A stretch of 7,540 bases of DNA, from assembly GCA_028288395.1 (NCBI GenBank), contig JAQBNV010000093.1:1-7540 (forward strand). The letters run 5' to 3'. Positions 1 to 5,227 of the stretch are shown piece after piece. Within the stretch, counting starts at the first letter, position 1. Each line of letters starts with the position of its first letter. Both the position numbers and the translations under genes were made by a program. This stretch comes from Adhaeribacter sp. (GTDB taxonomy: Bacteria; Bacteroidota; Bacteroidia; Cytophagales; Hymenobacteraceae). The notes beneath the pieces were generated by a model that was not told the DNA's origin, made no database searches, and was given only the letters and a program-made list of their open reading frames with translations.

Positions 1-971
1 CGGTCGTAAACAATATTAAATTTTACGCCCTGGGGTAAGCCGCCGGAAACCGTTTCCATCTTTTTCTTAACATTTGCAATCACCTCGGCAGCATTCTCGC
101 CGTAACGCATTACCACAATGCCGCCCACGGCTTCTCCTTCGCCGTTGATATCAAAAATACCGAGGCGGCTTTCTCCGGTCATTTGTACCGTGGCAATATC
201 CCGCACCATTACCGGTATCGTATTCTGGGTTTTGAGGGGTATATTTTCAATTTCGGCGGCAGATTTCAGGTAACCGGTGGTTTTAACCACGTAACCGATG
301 TCGCTCATCTCAAATTTGCGTCCCCCACTCTCGTTGTTGTTGGCACGCACCGCGGCTATTACTTCCGGAACCGATAAATTATAATAGGTCAGCTTATTTG
401 GGTCTACCGTAATCTGGTATTCTTTCTGAAAACCGCCGAAAGAAGCAATTTCACTCACTCCTTTCACATTCTGCAACGCAAACTTCACGTACCAGTCCTG
501 GATGGCTCGCTGTTCGCCTAAATCCATACCGGGGGCATCCAAAGTGTACCACAAAATATGCCCTACCCCGGTACCATCCGGTCCCAAAGTAGGAATAGCG
601 CCTTCAGGCAGTAACCGGCCGGCATAATTAAGGCGCTCCAATACCCTTTCCCGCGCCCAGTAAATATCGGTTTGGTCCTCAAAAATAATATAGATGAAAC
701 TCATGCCAAACATAGAGGACCCCCGCACATATTGCACCTGAGGAAGGCCCTGTAAGTTATTTACCAGCGGGTAGGTAATTTGATCCTCAATAATCTGCGG
801 ACTGCGGCCCATCCACTCCGTAAAAACAATAACCTGGTTTTCCGATAAATCCGGGATGGCATCCACCTTATTAATGCTCACTGAATATAATCCCCAACCG
901 AACATACCGGCCGCCGCCAGCAGCACAATCATGCGGTTACGGAGGGAAAATGATATTAATTTGCCTATCAT
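1..971 (-). CDS. cusA: CusA/CzcA-family heavy-metal efflux RND transporter (N-terminal part, runs off left edge)
   Basis: Inner-membrane proton-driven pump of a tripartite CusCBA-type metal efflux complex. Only the first 323 codons are present; family members have about 1,000 residues or more. The first membrane helix is at about residues 13-31. It is followed by the periplasmic porter region with hallmark stretches VDAIPDLSENQVIV (36-49), SPQIIEDQITYPL (57-69), FEDQTDIYWARERVLERL (97-114) and LGPDGTGVG (129-137). These match my memory of E. coli CusA nearly word for word, so family membership is secure. Substrate is inferred as Cu(I)/Ag(I), because the deciding methionines and proton-relay residues lie beyond the window. 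The ATG at 971 gives the normal short cytoplasmic leader before helix 1. The preceding gene is the metal-binding lipoprotein, 53 bp upstream on the same strand, so the two are probably co-transcribed. A GGAGG lies 14 nt before the ATG inside a hairpin, farther than is usual. Confidence 0.95.
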   Translation of the reverse strand, partial: MIGKLISFSLRNRMIVLLAAAGMFGWGLYSVSINKVDAIPDLSENQVIVFTEWMGRSPQIIEDQITYPLVNNLQGLPQVQYVRGSSMFGMSFIYIIFEDQTDIYWARERVLERLNYAGRLLPEGAIPTLGPDGTGVGHILWYTLDAPGMDLGEQRAIQDWYVKFALQNVKGVSEIASFGGFQKEYQITVDPNKLTYYNLSVPEVIAAVRANNNESGGRKFEMSDIGYVVKTTGYLKSAAEIENIPLKTQNTIPVMVRDIATVQMTGESRLGIFDINGEGEAVGGIVVMRYGENAAEVIANVKKKMETVSGGLPQGVKFNIVYD

Positions 972-985
972 AGAAGAAGAAATTA

Positions 986-1012
986 TCCTCCCGGATTATG
1001 CAGCCGGGAGGA
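986..1012 (-). terminator. Intercistronic hairpin before cusA (terminator, attenuator or processing site)
   Basis: Perfect 9-bp inverted repeat: TCCTCCCGG at 986-994 and CCGGGAGGA at 1004-1012, with a 9-nt loop. Read on the minus strand, the stem is followed by TAATTTCTTCTTCT and then the cusA ATG. That tail is pyrimidine-rich but not a clean U-run. The stem starts 12 nt after the stop of the metal-binding lipoprotein gene. It could be a weak or partial terminator that lowers pump expression relative to the lipoprotein, or an mRNA-stabilising hairpin. Its 3' arm contains the only Shine-Dalgarno-like sequence upstream of cusA. Confidence 0.5.
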
Positions 1013-1024
1013 ATTATGTAAGAA

Positions 1025-1279
1025 TTAATGCTGATCGCCGGGCTGATGCTGGTGCTCGCCGGTAGTGGCTTTTTCCAGGTTCATGCCGCATTCGGGGCAT
1101 TTACCGGGCTTTTGGGAAATTACTTCCGGGTGCATCGGACAGGTATAAGTAAGGCCGGCAACTTTCTGGTTTACTTCGGTCTGGTCTTTCTGCTGATTAG
1201 TGGTTTCGCCGCTGTTGCAGCCAACAATTAAGGTTAAGCCCAAGGCGGCTACTCCCGTCTTTAAAAAATACTTTTTCAT
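1025..1279 (-). CDS. Heavy-metal-binding-domain lipoprotein (84 aa)
   Basis: Small exported metal-binding protein, probably a periplasmic or outer-membrane-anchored copper/silver chaperone or buffer for the adjacent efflux pump. Residues 1-20 form a lipoprotein signal peptide ending in lipobox LIVG-C, with the lipidated Cys at 21. After a polar linker, residues 45-67 carry the heavy-metal-binding motif TYTCPMHPEV...PGKCPECGMNL, with likely ligands C47, M49, H50, C61, C64 and M66. The same motif occurs at the N-termini of some CusB proteins and copper ATPases. The tail is His-rich (H76, H78, H84). An upstream in-frame ATG at 1324 would put 15 residues ahead of the signal peptide, so the ATG at 1279 is preferred. 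No Shine-Dalgarno is visible; the leader is A/T-rich. The gene lies between the Cys-rich exported protein and cusA on the same strand. Confidence 0.88.
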   Translation of the reverse strand: MKKYFLKTGVAALGLTLIVGCNSGETTNQQKDQTEVNQKVAGLTYTCPMHPEVISQKPGKCPECGMNLEKATTGEHQHQPGDQH

Positions 1280-1573
1280 GTGTAGCGATAAGTTAAATAA
1301 ATAAAAAAAATACTTCCCGGGCATTCATTATCAATCCGGTAAGCAATACCGGTGAAAACAAATTAACTTACAGGGATACTTAGAACCGGACGTACCTGGG
1401 CCTAAACCTATTTCGGAAAGCAAAACAAAATGCCGGAAAGATGTTTAAAGGGCGAAACAGCCTGAACTGAAGCCGACATGACCCATCTTTCCTGAAAAAA
1501 ATGAAAACTTAGAAGGTTAATCTGGGGAGCCAGGCCGGTGTAGAATGGGCATTTGCTCCAAAAAGAAAGGGAA
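1280..1573. other. 294-bp gap inside the metal locus, no gene recognised
   Basis: I find no convincing coding region on either strand; the longest minus-strand reading frames are broken every few dozen bases. A small perfect hairpin is present: CCGGTA at 1336-1341 and TACCGG at 1347-1352, with a 5-nt loop and no U-run on either side. On the minus strand TTAATTTG (1359-1366) matches 7 of 8 positions of the TAnnTTTG promoter box, which would let the lipoprotein-cusA pair start its own transcript just before the hairpin. Both are weak signals. Confidence 0.4.
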
Positions 1574-1969
1574 CTAAATAATAAAACTTTGATGTAAAAT
1601 GCCGATAAATCTGCCCGATGCGGGCGGAGGCAAGGTAAAGTGCGGGATTGTTTCCAGAATAGCCGGCCGGATACTTTCGGTAAAGCTCGGATAAGTTAAT
1701 GGCGCTTTCAGGAATTTAGCCGTTGGATTAGTAGCGGCAGTAAAGGTAGTTTGGGAAGCAAGGCCCCGCTGCATTACACAGGTTAAATCCGGACAAGGTT
1801 TACTCGCTTCGGCAGCCGGGGTGTCGCAGCAACAGCCTGGAGCGGCGAATAGATTGATGGCTTGGCTACGCTCCTCTTCACAATGGGGTTCACGCACGCT
1901 GAAGCCCATAGAACCCAATAAAAGGGCTACTACTAAGCTGAGGTGAATAAATTTTTCCATTGCCTTCAT
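1574..1969 (-). CDS. Small exported Cys-rich protein, HYC/CC/PP-like (131 aa)
   Basis: Function unknown; probably an extracytoplasmic metal-binding accessory of the efflux locus. The N-terminus has a hydrophobic segment FIHLSLVVALLLGSMGF (residues 7-23) that looks like a signal peptide or anchor. It is followed by a His-Cys pair (H29, C30), a triple cysteine (C46-C48) and two more cysteines (C59, C64). The C-terminus has LPPPASG, then a short hydrophobic end. This order (GFSV near an H-C, then a Cys cluster, then Pro-Pro) resembles the small Bacteroidota proteins called HYC_CC_PP that I remember near copper/cation efflux genes; the match is from memory and the tyrosine of HYC is missing. The frame is open a little farther upstream, but only to a TTG at 1978; ATG 1969 is chosen and ATG 1960 is also possible. 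It is the first gene of the minus-strand run, 294 bp before the lipoprotein. Confidence 0.7.
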   Translation of the reverse strand: MKAMEKFIHLSLVVALLLGSMGFSVREPHCEEERSQAINLFAAPGCCCDTPAAEASKPCPDLTCVMQRGLASQTTFTAATNPTAKFLKAPLTYPSFTESIRPAILETIPHFTLPPPASGRFIGILHQSFII

Positions 1970-2045
1970 GTGGCGCAAAATATTTAATTATTATACCAAG
2001 CGGTAGCAACCCATCCAGGTTGGTTACGACTGTAATGCCAGTTCA

Positions 2046-2053
2046 CAAAATTA
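2046..2053 (-). promoter_or_regulatory. Candidate -7 promoter box of the metal locus
   Basis: Read on the minus strand this is TAATTTTG, an exact match to the Bacteroidota TAnnTTTG -7 element. Transcription would start near 2040 and give a leader of about 70 nt to the ATG at 1969. No clear TTTG -33 element is seen at the expected distance, so this is a motif-based suggestion only. Confidence 0.4.
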
Positions 2054-2165
2054 GAGATATTTTATTTACCAGACTTATATAATTTTAGATTAATGTTATA
2101 AAAAACGGTTTGTCTTTCTTTCGGTTTTCCTGTTTTAAACCGCAATAATTATTTTTGATAAATAG

Positions 2166-2179
2166 TTTATCCGGATAAA
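2166..2179. repeat. 14-bp perfect palindrome
   Basis: TTTATCCGGATAAA reads identically on both strands, with no spacer. It is 16 bp to the left of the larger inverted repeat. The word CCGGATAA recurs elsewhere in the window, including inside the MORN-repeat gene, so part of the symmetry may come from a common word. It could be a dimer-binding operator. Confidence 0.5.
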
Positions 2180-2195
2180 GTACCAACCTGAAATT

Positions 2196-2230
2196 TAAAT
2201 AAATGTAAGATAGTCGCTTACATTTATTTA
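2196..2230. repeat. Perfect 14-bp inverted repeat, candidate operator
   Basis: Arms TAAATAAATGTAAG (2196-2209) and CTTACATTTATTTA (2217-2230) are perfectly complementary around a 7-nt centre (2210-2216). The AT-rich arms and the absence of a U-run argue against an intrinsic terminator. No gene ends nearby, because both flanking genes point away. The symmetry and the divergent position suit a binding site for a dimeric regulator of one or both flanking genes. No regulator gene is in the window, so the binder is unknown. Confidence 0.6.
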
Positions 2231-2331
2231 CCCGATAGGTGCCCATATAAGCGGCCGCCGCATTTAGTTCTCAGGACTAAAGCCGACTAAATTTATAAAC
2301 TTTATAAGGAATTATTATTTCCCAAAATACG

Positions 2332-2339
2332 TATCTTTG
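2332..2339 (+). promoter_or_regulatory. Candidate -7 promoter box of the DUF3127 gene
   Basis: TATCTTTG is an exact match to the Bacteroidota TAnnTTTG -7 element, 36 bp before the ATG. A start near 2345 would give a short A/T-rich leader of about 30 nt, typical of the phylum. The region where a -33 TTTG should lie (about 2308-2313) has no match. Confidence 0.5.
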
Positions 2340-2375
2340 TAAATAAGATAAAGTTTAAATTTAAATAAAAGTATT

Positions 2376-2771
2376 ATGGCTTTTGATGTCCAAGGTAAAT
2401 TGCACGAAATATTTGATGAGACCCAGGTAAGTGATAAATTTCGCAAAAGAGAATTTGTGCTGGAAATTCCGGATGGTTCTTATACCCAATACATAAAGTT
2501 TCAGCTTACCCAAGATAAGTGCAACGCACTGGATGCCTTTAAAGTAGGGGACGAAGTAAAAGTTAACTTTAATTTATCAGGCAAGCCTTTTACTAAAAAT
2601 GGCACCACCATGTACTTTACCAACCTGAGTGCCTGGCGCATCGAAAGTGCAGCGGGTGCTGCCCCGGCCAATACGGGCAATAACAACGGTAACTTCCGGG
2701 CTGCCCCGGCTGCGCAACCGGCCGCCAGTACCTTCCTGGCCGATGAAGCAGACAATGATCTTCCTTTTTAA
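2376..2771 (+). CDS. DUF3127 family protein with SSB-like acidic C-terminal tail (131 aa)
   Basis: A small cytoplasmic protein of the Bacteroidota family DUF3127; its biochemical role is not established to my knowledge. Residues 1-90 form a compact beta-rich domain (VQGKLHEIFDETQVSDKFRK, then alternating strands to YFTNLSAWRIE) that reads like an OB-fold. Residues 91-121 are a flexible Ala/Pro/Asn/Gly linker. The last nine residues are DEADNDLPF. This layout of OB-like domain, disordered linker and acidic tip ending in hydrophobic-Pro-Phe is that of bacterial single-stranded DNA-binding protein, whose tip is DDDIPF in E. coli. The inference is a nucleic-acid-binding protein that docks partners through an SSB-type tail. 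It is not canonical SSB, which has a different OB sequence. ATG 2376 has a TAnnTTTG box 36 bp upstream, and a strong terminator 28 bp after the stop makes it a single-gene unit. Confidence 0.88.
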   Translation: MAFDVQGKLHEIFDETQVSDKFRKREFVLEIPDGSYTQYIKFQLTQDKCNALDAFKVGDEVKVNFNLSGKPFTKNGTTMYFTNLSAWRIESAAGAAPANTGNNNGNFRAAPAAQPAASTFLADEADNDLPF

Positions 2772-2798
2772 TAGCAAAAGTAAACAGCTAAATTTAAC

Positions 2799-2824
2799 GC
2801 GGGCCGCCAGGCCCGCTTTTTTTT
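2799..2824 (+). terminator. Strong intrinsic terminator of the DUF3127 gene
   Basis: A perfect 7-bp GC-only stem, GCGGGCC (2799-2805) with GGCCCGC (2810-2816), closes a 4-nt loop (GCCA) and is followed by eight Ts (2817-2824). It lies 28 bp after the stop codon. It insulates the dehydrogenase gene downstream, which therefore needs its own promoter in 2825-2959; the best hint there is TAGTTTTA at 2884-2891, 7 of 8 matches to TAnnTTTG. Confidence 0.93.
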
Positions 2825-2959
2825 GCCCTTGTTTAAAATAATTCCCCATGCTTAAGCGAATAAACCAGGAGAAAACTTTAAAATAGTTTTATGGTATATT
2901 CCTTGCAGACCGTTTACCAGTCTGCTTTTAACCCAGAGATGCCTGTAATTTTATACTTT

Positions 2960-3829
2960 ATGAAAAACAAAATAGTAGTTATAACCGGCGGCAGCAGTGG
3001 CATTGGCAAAGTAACCGCCCTGGAACTAGCACGAATGGGCGCGCAGGTGGTTATAGTTAGCCGCGATGAAACCCGCGGCCGCGCTGCCCTGGCCGAAATA
3101 AAATATGAAACGAATAATCAGGAAGTCTTTTTTATTCCTTGTGATTTATCGCGGATGGCGAATGTTAAATTACTGGCCCTGGAAATTCAGAATCGTTTTG
3201 ATAAAATAGATGTTTTGATAAACAATGCCGGTATCTTGCCGGGCAAGCACACCCTAACCCCTGAAGGATACGAACTGTGCTGGGCCACTAATTATTTATC
3301 CGGGTTTTTGCTTACCAACCTGCTGTGGCAGCAACTATTGAATGCTGAAGCTGCCCGTATTATAAATGTGTCGTCGGAGGCGCACCGGTTAGGCCAATTA
3401 GATTTTAACCAACCCCACGCATCTAAAAACTATTCTTCTTTTACGGCTTACTGCGACTCTAAACTGGCCAATATATTATTTACCTATGAGCTGGCCCACC
3501 GCCTGGAGCTTACCAATATTACAGCCAATTGCCTGCACCCGGGTGTAATTGCAAGTAACTTCGGCACTACTTCTTTCGGCTTTCTCAAATGGCTTTTCCG
3601 GATTGGCCGGCCTTTTATGCAAAGTGTAAACAAAGGAGCTGAAACGGTTATTTATCTGGCTACTTCGCCGGAAGTGGCAGGCGTAACAGGTAAATATTTT
3701 AAAAAGAAAAAAGTTGCAAAATCCGGTAAAGGCACCTACAATCCTACCCTTTCCCGCCGGTTGTGGCGTTTTAGTGCGGCCCAAACCGGTTTTCAGGCCG
3801 AACCAGACGAAGATGAAATAGAAGTATAA
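2960..3829 (+). CDS. Short-chain dehydrogenase/reductase (SDR), retinol-dehydrogenase-like (289 aa)
   Basis: NAD(P)-dependent oxidoreductase of the classical SDR superfamily; the substrate cannot be told from sequence. The Rossmann glycine motif TGGSSGIG is at residues 9-16, at the very N-terminus as usual. SRD (34-36) after strand 2 places a basic residue where NADP(H)-preferring enzymes have one. Other markers are D62, NNAG (88-91), N111, catalytic S138, Y164 and K168 in YCDSK, and HPG after strand 6. The set N-S-Y-K is complete, so the enzyme should be active. The overall pattern resembles retinol dehydrogenase/WW-oxidoreductase-like SDRs. The C-terminus is acidic (EPDEDEIEV). The frame is open back to an ATG at 2891 (312 aa), with another at 2939. 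ATG 2960 is preferred because it puts the Rossmann fold directly at the start and because a possible promoter box overlaps 2891. The stop overlaps the next start. Confidence 0.9.
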   Translation: MKNKIVVITGGSSGIGKVTALELARMGAQVVIVSRDETRGRAALAEIKYETNNQEVFFIPCDLSRMANVKLLALEIQNRFDKIDVLINNAGILPGKHTLTPEGYELCWATNYLSGFLLTNLLWQQLLNAEAARIINVSSEAHRLGQLDFNQPHASKNYSSFTAYCDSKLANILFTYELAHRLELTNITANCLHPGVIASNFGTTSFGFLKWLFRIGRPFMQSVNKGAETVIYLATSPEVAGVTGKYFKKKKVAKSGKGTYNPTLSRRLWRFSAAQTGFQAEPDEDEIEV

Positions 3830-4455
3830 TGACGGAATTAGAAATATTAATTTCTCAGGGAGAAGGCGAGCGGCTGGAATTTAAAAAAACCATCCCCCAC
3901 CCCGATAAAATCGCCCGGACCCTGGCTGCCTTTGCAAATACCCGCGGTGGTATTATATTGGTAGGGGTGCTGGACAATGGCAAAATATGCGGCATTGATC
4001 CGGAAGAAGAGAAACATAGCCTCATGAAAGCCGCCGACTTTTATTGCGACCCGCCCGTGCGGCTATTTTTTAAAGAGGAAGAACACGAACAAACATTAAC
4101 CGTTTTAAAAACCCTGGTGCCGGAAAGTTTGAATAAGCCCCACCGGGCCAAAGTGAAAGAAGACGACTGGCGCGCCTATGTGCGGGTTAAGGACGCATCG
4201 GTACAAACGAGCCAGCTGGTGCTGCATTCGCTCCGGGCCGAAGAAAAAACAAAGCCACCTTACGAACCGCTGCACCGGCAGGAAATTTTGCTACTGCAGC
4301 AATTACAAAAGCAACCCCGCCTAACCTTAAACCAATTTATGAACCTGGCTAACATTTCGAAACGGCGCGCTTCGCGCCTGTTAGTAAACCTGGTGCTGCA
4401 AGGCCTCATCCGCCTGCATGATAAAGAAAAAGAACCGTATTATACGCTAAGCTAA
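3829..4455 (+). CDS. AlbA_2 (Schlafen-type) domain protein with C-terminal winged helix (208 aa)
   Basis: Putative nucleic-acid-binding or transcriptional regulator; role not known. The N-terminal domain (about 1-135) is the AlbA_2/divergent AAA_4 fold related to Schlafen: E14-x2-EFKK, then AAFANTRGG (33-41), ILVGV (43-47) and G51-x3-G55-I. This is the usual signature of bacterial members annotated as ATP-binding or putative DNA-binding. The region from about 143 to 208 is predicted helical with a winged-helix look (LTLNQFMNLANISKRRASRL, then LVLQGLIR and a short hairpin YYTLS), suggesting DNA binding. Its ATG shares one base with the stop of the dehydrogenase (TAATG), so the two are translationally coupled and may act in one process. 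It ends 3 bp from the convergent MORN gene. There is no kinase, nuclease or toxin motif beside it to suggest a defence role. Confidence 0.87.
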   Translation: MTELEILISQGEGERLEFKKTIPHPDKIARTLAAFANTRGGIILVGVLDNGKICGIDPEEEKHSLMKAADFYCDPPVRLFFKEEEHEQTLTVLKTLVPESLNKPHRAKVKEDDWRAYVRVKDASVQTSQLVLHSLRAEEKTKPPYEPLHRQEILLLQQLQKQPRLTLNQFMNLANISKRRASRLLVNLVLQGLIRLHDKEKEPYYTLS

Positions 4456-4458
4456 TCT

Positions 4459-4980
4459 TTACCGGCCCGGAAACTGAATGGTGGTGGAAGGCATCTTATC
4501 GGTAAGCACTTCTACCCGCCCATCCGGATAAATATACTGCACGGGATGGCCATTATTATACGTCACCGTTTTTTCGGGAGCGCCCTGCTTATCAAAATAA
4601 ACCCAATCGCCAAACCAGTAATAATGGGTTTTATCTTCTAATATTTCTACCCGGGCCAGGCCTTTATTCGCTACCAGGCCGTTTTCGTGGTAAAAAGTAA
4701 CGTCTACCAACCGTTTGTCACCTTCCCAGGTATATTTTTCCTCCATTCGCAGGTTACCTTCCGGATAAAAATATTTCCACTCCTTCACCTGCTTGCCGTG
4801 ATCAAAGCGGCCATAACAAATCAGGCGACGGCCGTGCGATCGATCGAGGTATTTCCATTTACCATGATGCATCGCATTTTTATCGTAACGGTTTATAATT
4901 ATACCTTTCAGAAACTGCGCCTGCACCGGAACTTTACTTCCCAAGAGCAGTAGCAGCGCTATCCCTAAAACCTTTTTCAT
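4459..4980 (-). CDS. Exported MORN-repeat (YwqK-like) protein (173 aa)
   Basis: Secreted or periplasmic protein of unknown function. Residues 1-21 are a signal peptide (MKK, then a leucine-rich core, cleavage likely after VQA at 19-21). The mature part has degenerate MORN_2-type repeats in which Gly-x-Trp-x-Tyr/Phe alternates with an Asn/Asp-Gly turn: HGKWKY (39-44), KEWKYFYPEGN (66-76), VTFYHENG (94-101), GDWVYFDKQG (124-133) and YPDGR (151-155). Such proteins are abundant in Bacteroidota, where the repeats form an elongated beta-sheet, often assumed to bind surfaces or partners. Databases often label them as YwqK family antitoxin, but no toxin partner is next to this one. The ATG at 4980 starts directly at the signal peptide. 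A purine-rich tract (5022-5042) lies upstream in its probable leader. Confidence 0.82.
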   Translation of the reverse strand: MKKVLGIALLLLLGSKVPVQAQFLKGIIINRYDKNAMHHGKWKYLDRSHGRRLICYGRFDHGKQVKEWKYFYPEGNLRMEEKYTWEGDKRLVDVTFYHENGLVANKGLARVEILEDKTHYYWFGDWVYFDKQGAPEKTVTYNNGHPVQYIYPDGRVEVLTDKMPSTTIQFPGR

Positions 4981-5069
4981 GCTTATATAAATAAATAGAT
5001 TTAATTCCAGATACGTTAAAGCTTCCTTTCTCCTCCCCTTTTATCGGATAACGGTAAATACAAAACAGA

Positions 5070-5099
5070 AAGTCCCGCTGGTATTAATAAACGGGACTT
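5070..5099 (-). terminator. Intrinsic terminator of the Lys-rich micro-gene
   Basis: An 8-bp perfect stem, AAGTCCCG (5070-5077) with CGGGACTT (5092-5099), closes a 14-nt AT-rich loop. Read on the minus strand, the stem is followed by the T-rich run TCTGTTTTGTATTT. It starts 23 nt after the stop of the 34-residue ORF and separates it from the MORN gene downstream. Its fit to that ORF is independent support that the micro-gene is transcribed. Confidence 0.75.
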
Positions 5100-5122
5100 C
5101 CTGCGATAAATTTTATCCGGCC

Positions 5123-5227
5123 TTAATCATAGGATTTTTTCTTTTCCTGCTTTTCAGCTTTTTTTTCTTTTGCCGTTTTCAGAGGTTTCTTTTTATCTTC
5201 TTTGCGGGCATCTTGTGCTTTAGCCAT
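5123..5227 (-). CDS. Lys-rich micro-protein (34 aa)
   Basis: A short complete ORF from ATG 5227 to TAA. It encodes MAKAQDARKEDKKKP, then KTAKEKKAEKQEKKK, then SYD. Thirteen of 34 residues are lysine and seven are acidic, so it is strongly charged, without a hydrophobic segment, and probably a disordered or single-helix cytoplasmic peptide. I recall similar small Lys-rich hypothetical proteins with a PxKTxKEKxAxK core in other Bacteroidota, but cannot verify this here. Support in the window: full start and stop, a matching terminator 23 nt downstream, and placement in an otherwise gene-free stretch. Function is unknown; binding to RNA, the ribosome or other acidic partners is a guess from charge. 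An A-rich strand can give Lys-rich frames by chance, which is the main alternative. Confidence 0.6.
   Translation of the reverse strand: MAKAQDARKEDKKKPLKTAKEKKAEKQEKKKSYD

Larger units (their letters stand above)
1970..2375. other. 406-bp divergent intergenic region with dyads and promoters
   Basis: AT-rich spacer between the minus-strand metal locus and the plus-strand DUF3127 gene. No coding region is seen. It contains a promoter-like box for each direction, a perfect 14-bp inverted repeat (2196-2230), a 14-bp palindrome (2166-2179), and an imperfect dyad CAACC/GGTTG (2007-2022) that would fall in the leader of the Cys-rich gene. A second exact TAnnTTTG box on the plus strand (TATTTTTG, 2150-2157) shows that this short motif also arises by chance in such AT-rich DNA. 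Confidence 0.6.

Noticed and set aside
1028..1231. Open plus-strand frame across the metal-binding lipoprotein gene
   Set aside because: It is the antisense of a recognisable lipoprotein with a lipobox and CPMHPEV motif, and its own translation matches no family I know.
1970..1978. Longer start of the Cys-rich exported protein at 1978
   Set aside because: That codon is TTG on the minus strand; the first ATG is at 1969, and the signal-peptide-like segment needs no extra residues.
2501..2849. Several overlapping frames inside and after the DUF3127 gene, on both strands
   Set aside because: They shadow the Ala/Pro-rich linker codons of the real gene, and two of them run through its terminator hairpin.
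2891..2959. N-terminal extension of the dehydrogenase from ATG 2891 or 2939
   Set aside because: It would add up to 23 residues before a Rossmann motif that normally sits at the extreme N-terminus, and a possible promoter box overlaps 2891. Not excluded.
3476..3784. Minus-strand open frame inside the dehydrogenase gene
   Set aside because: It lies opposite a complete SDR with all catalytic residues; no family resemblance.
3829..4455. Anti-phage defence gene because of the Schlafen-like domain
   Set aside because: No nuclease, helicase or other defence partner is present and the neighbours are metabolic; AlbA_2 proteins are common outside defence loci.
4459..4980. Antitoxin of a toxin-antitoxin system (YwqK label)
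   Set aside because: The label comes from MORN_2 repeats only; this protein is exported and has no toxin gene beside it.
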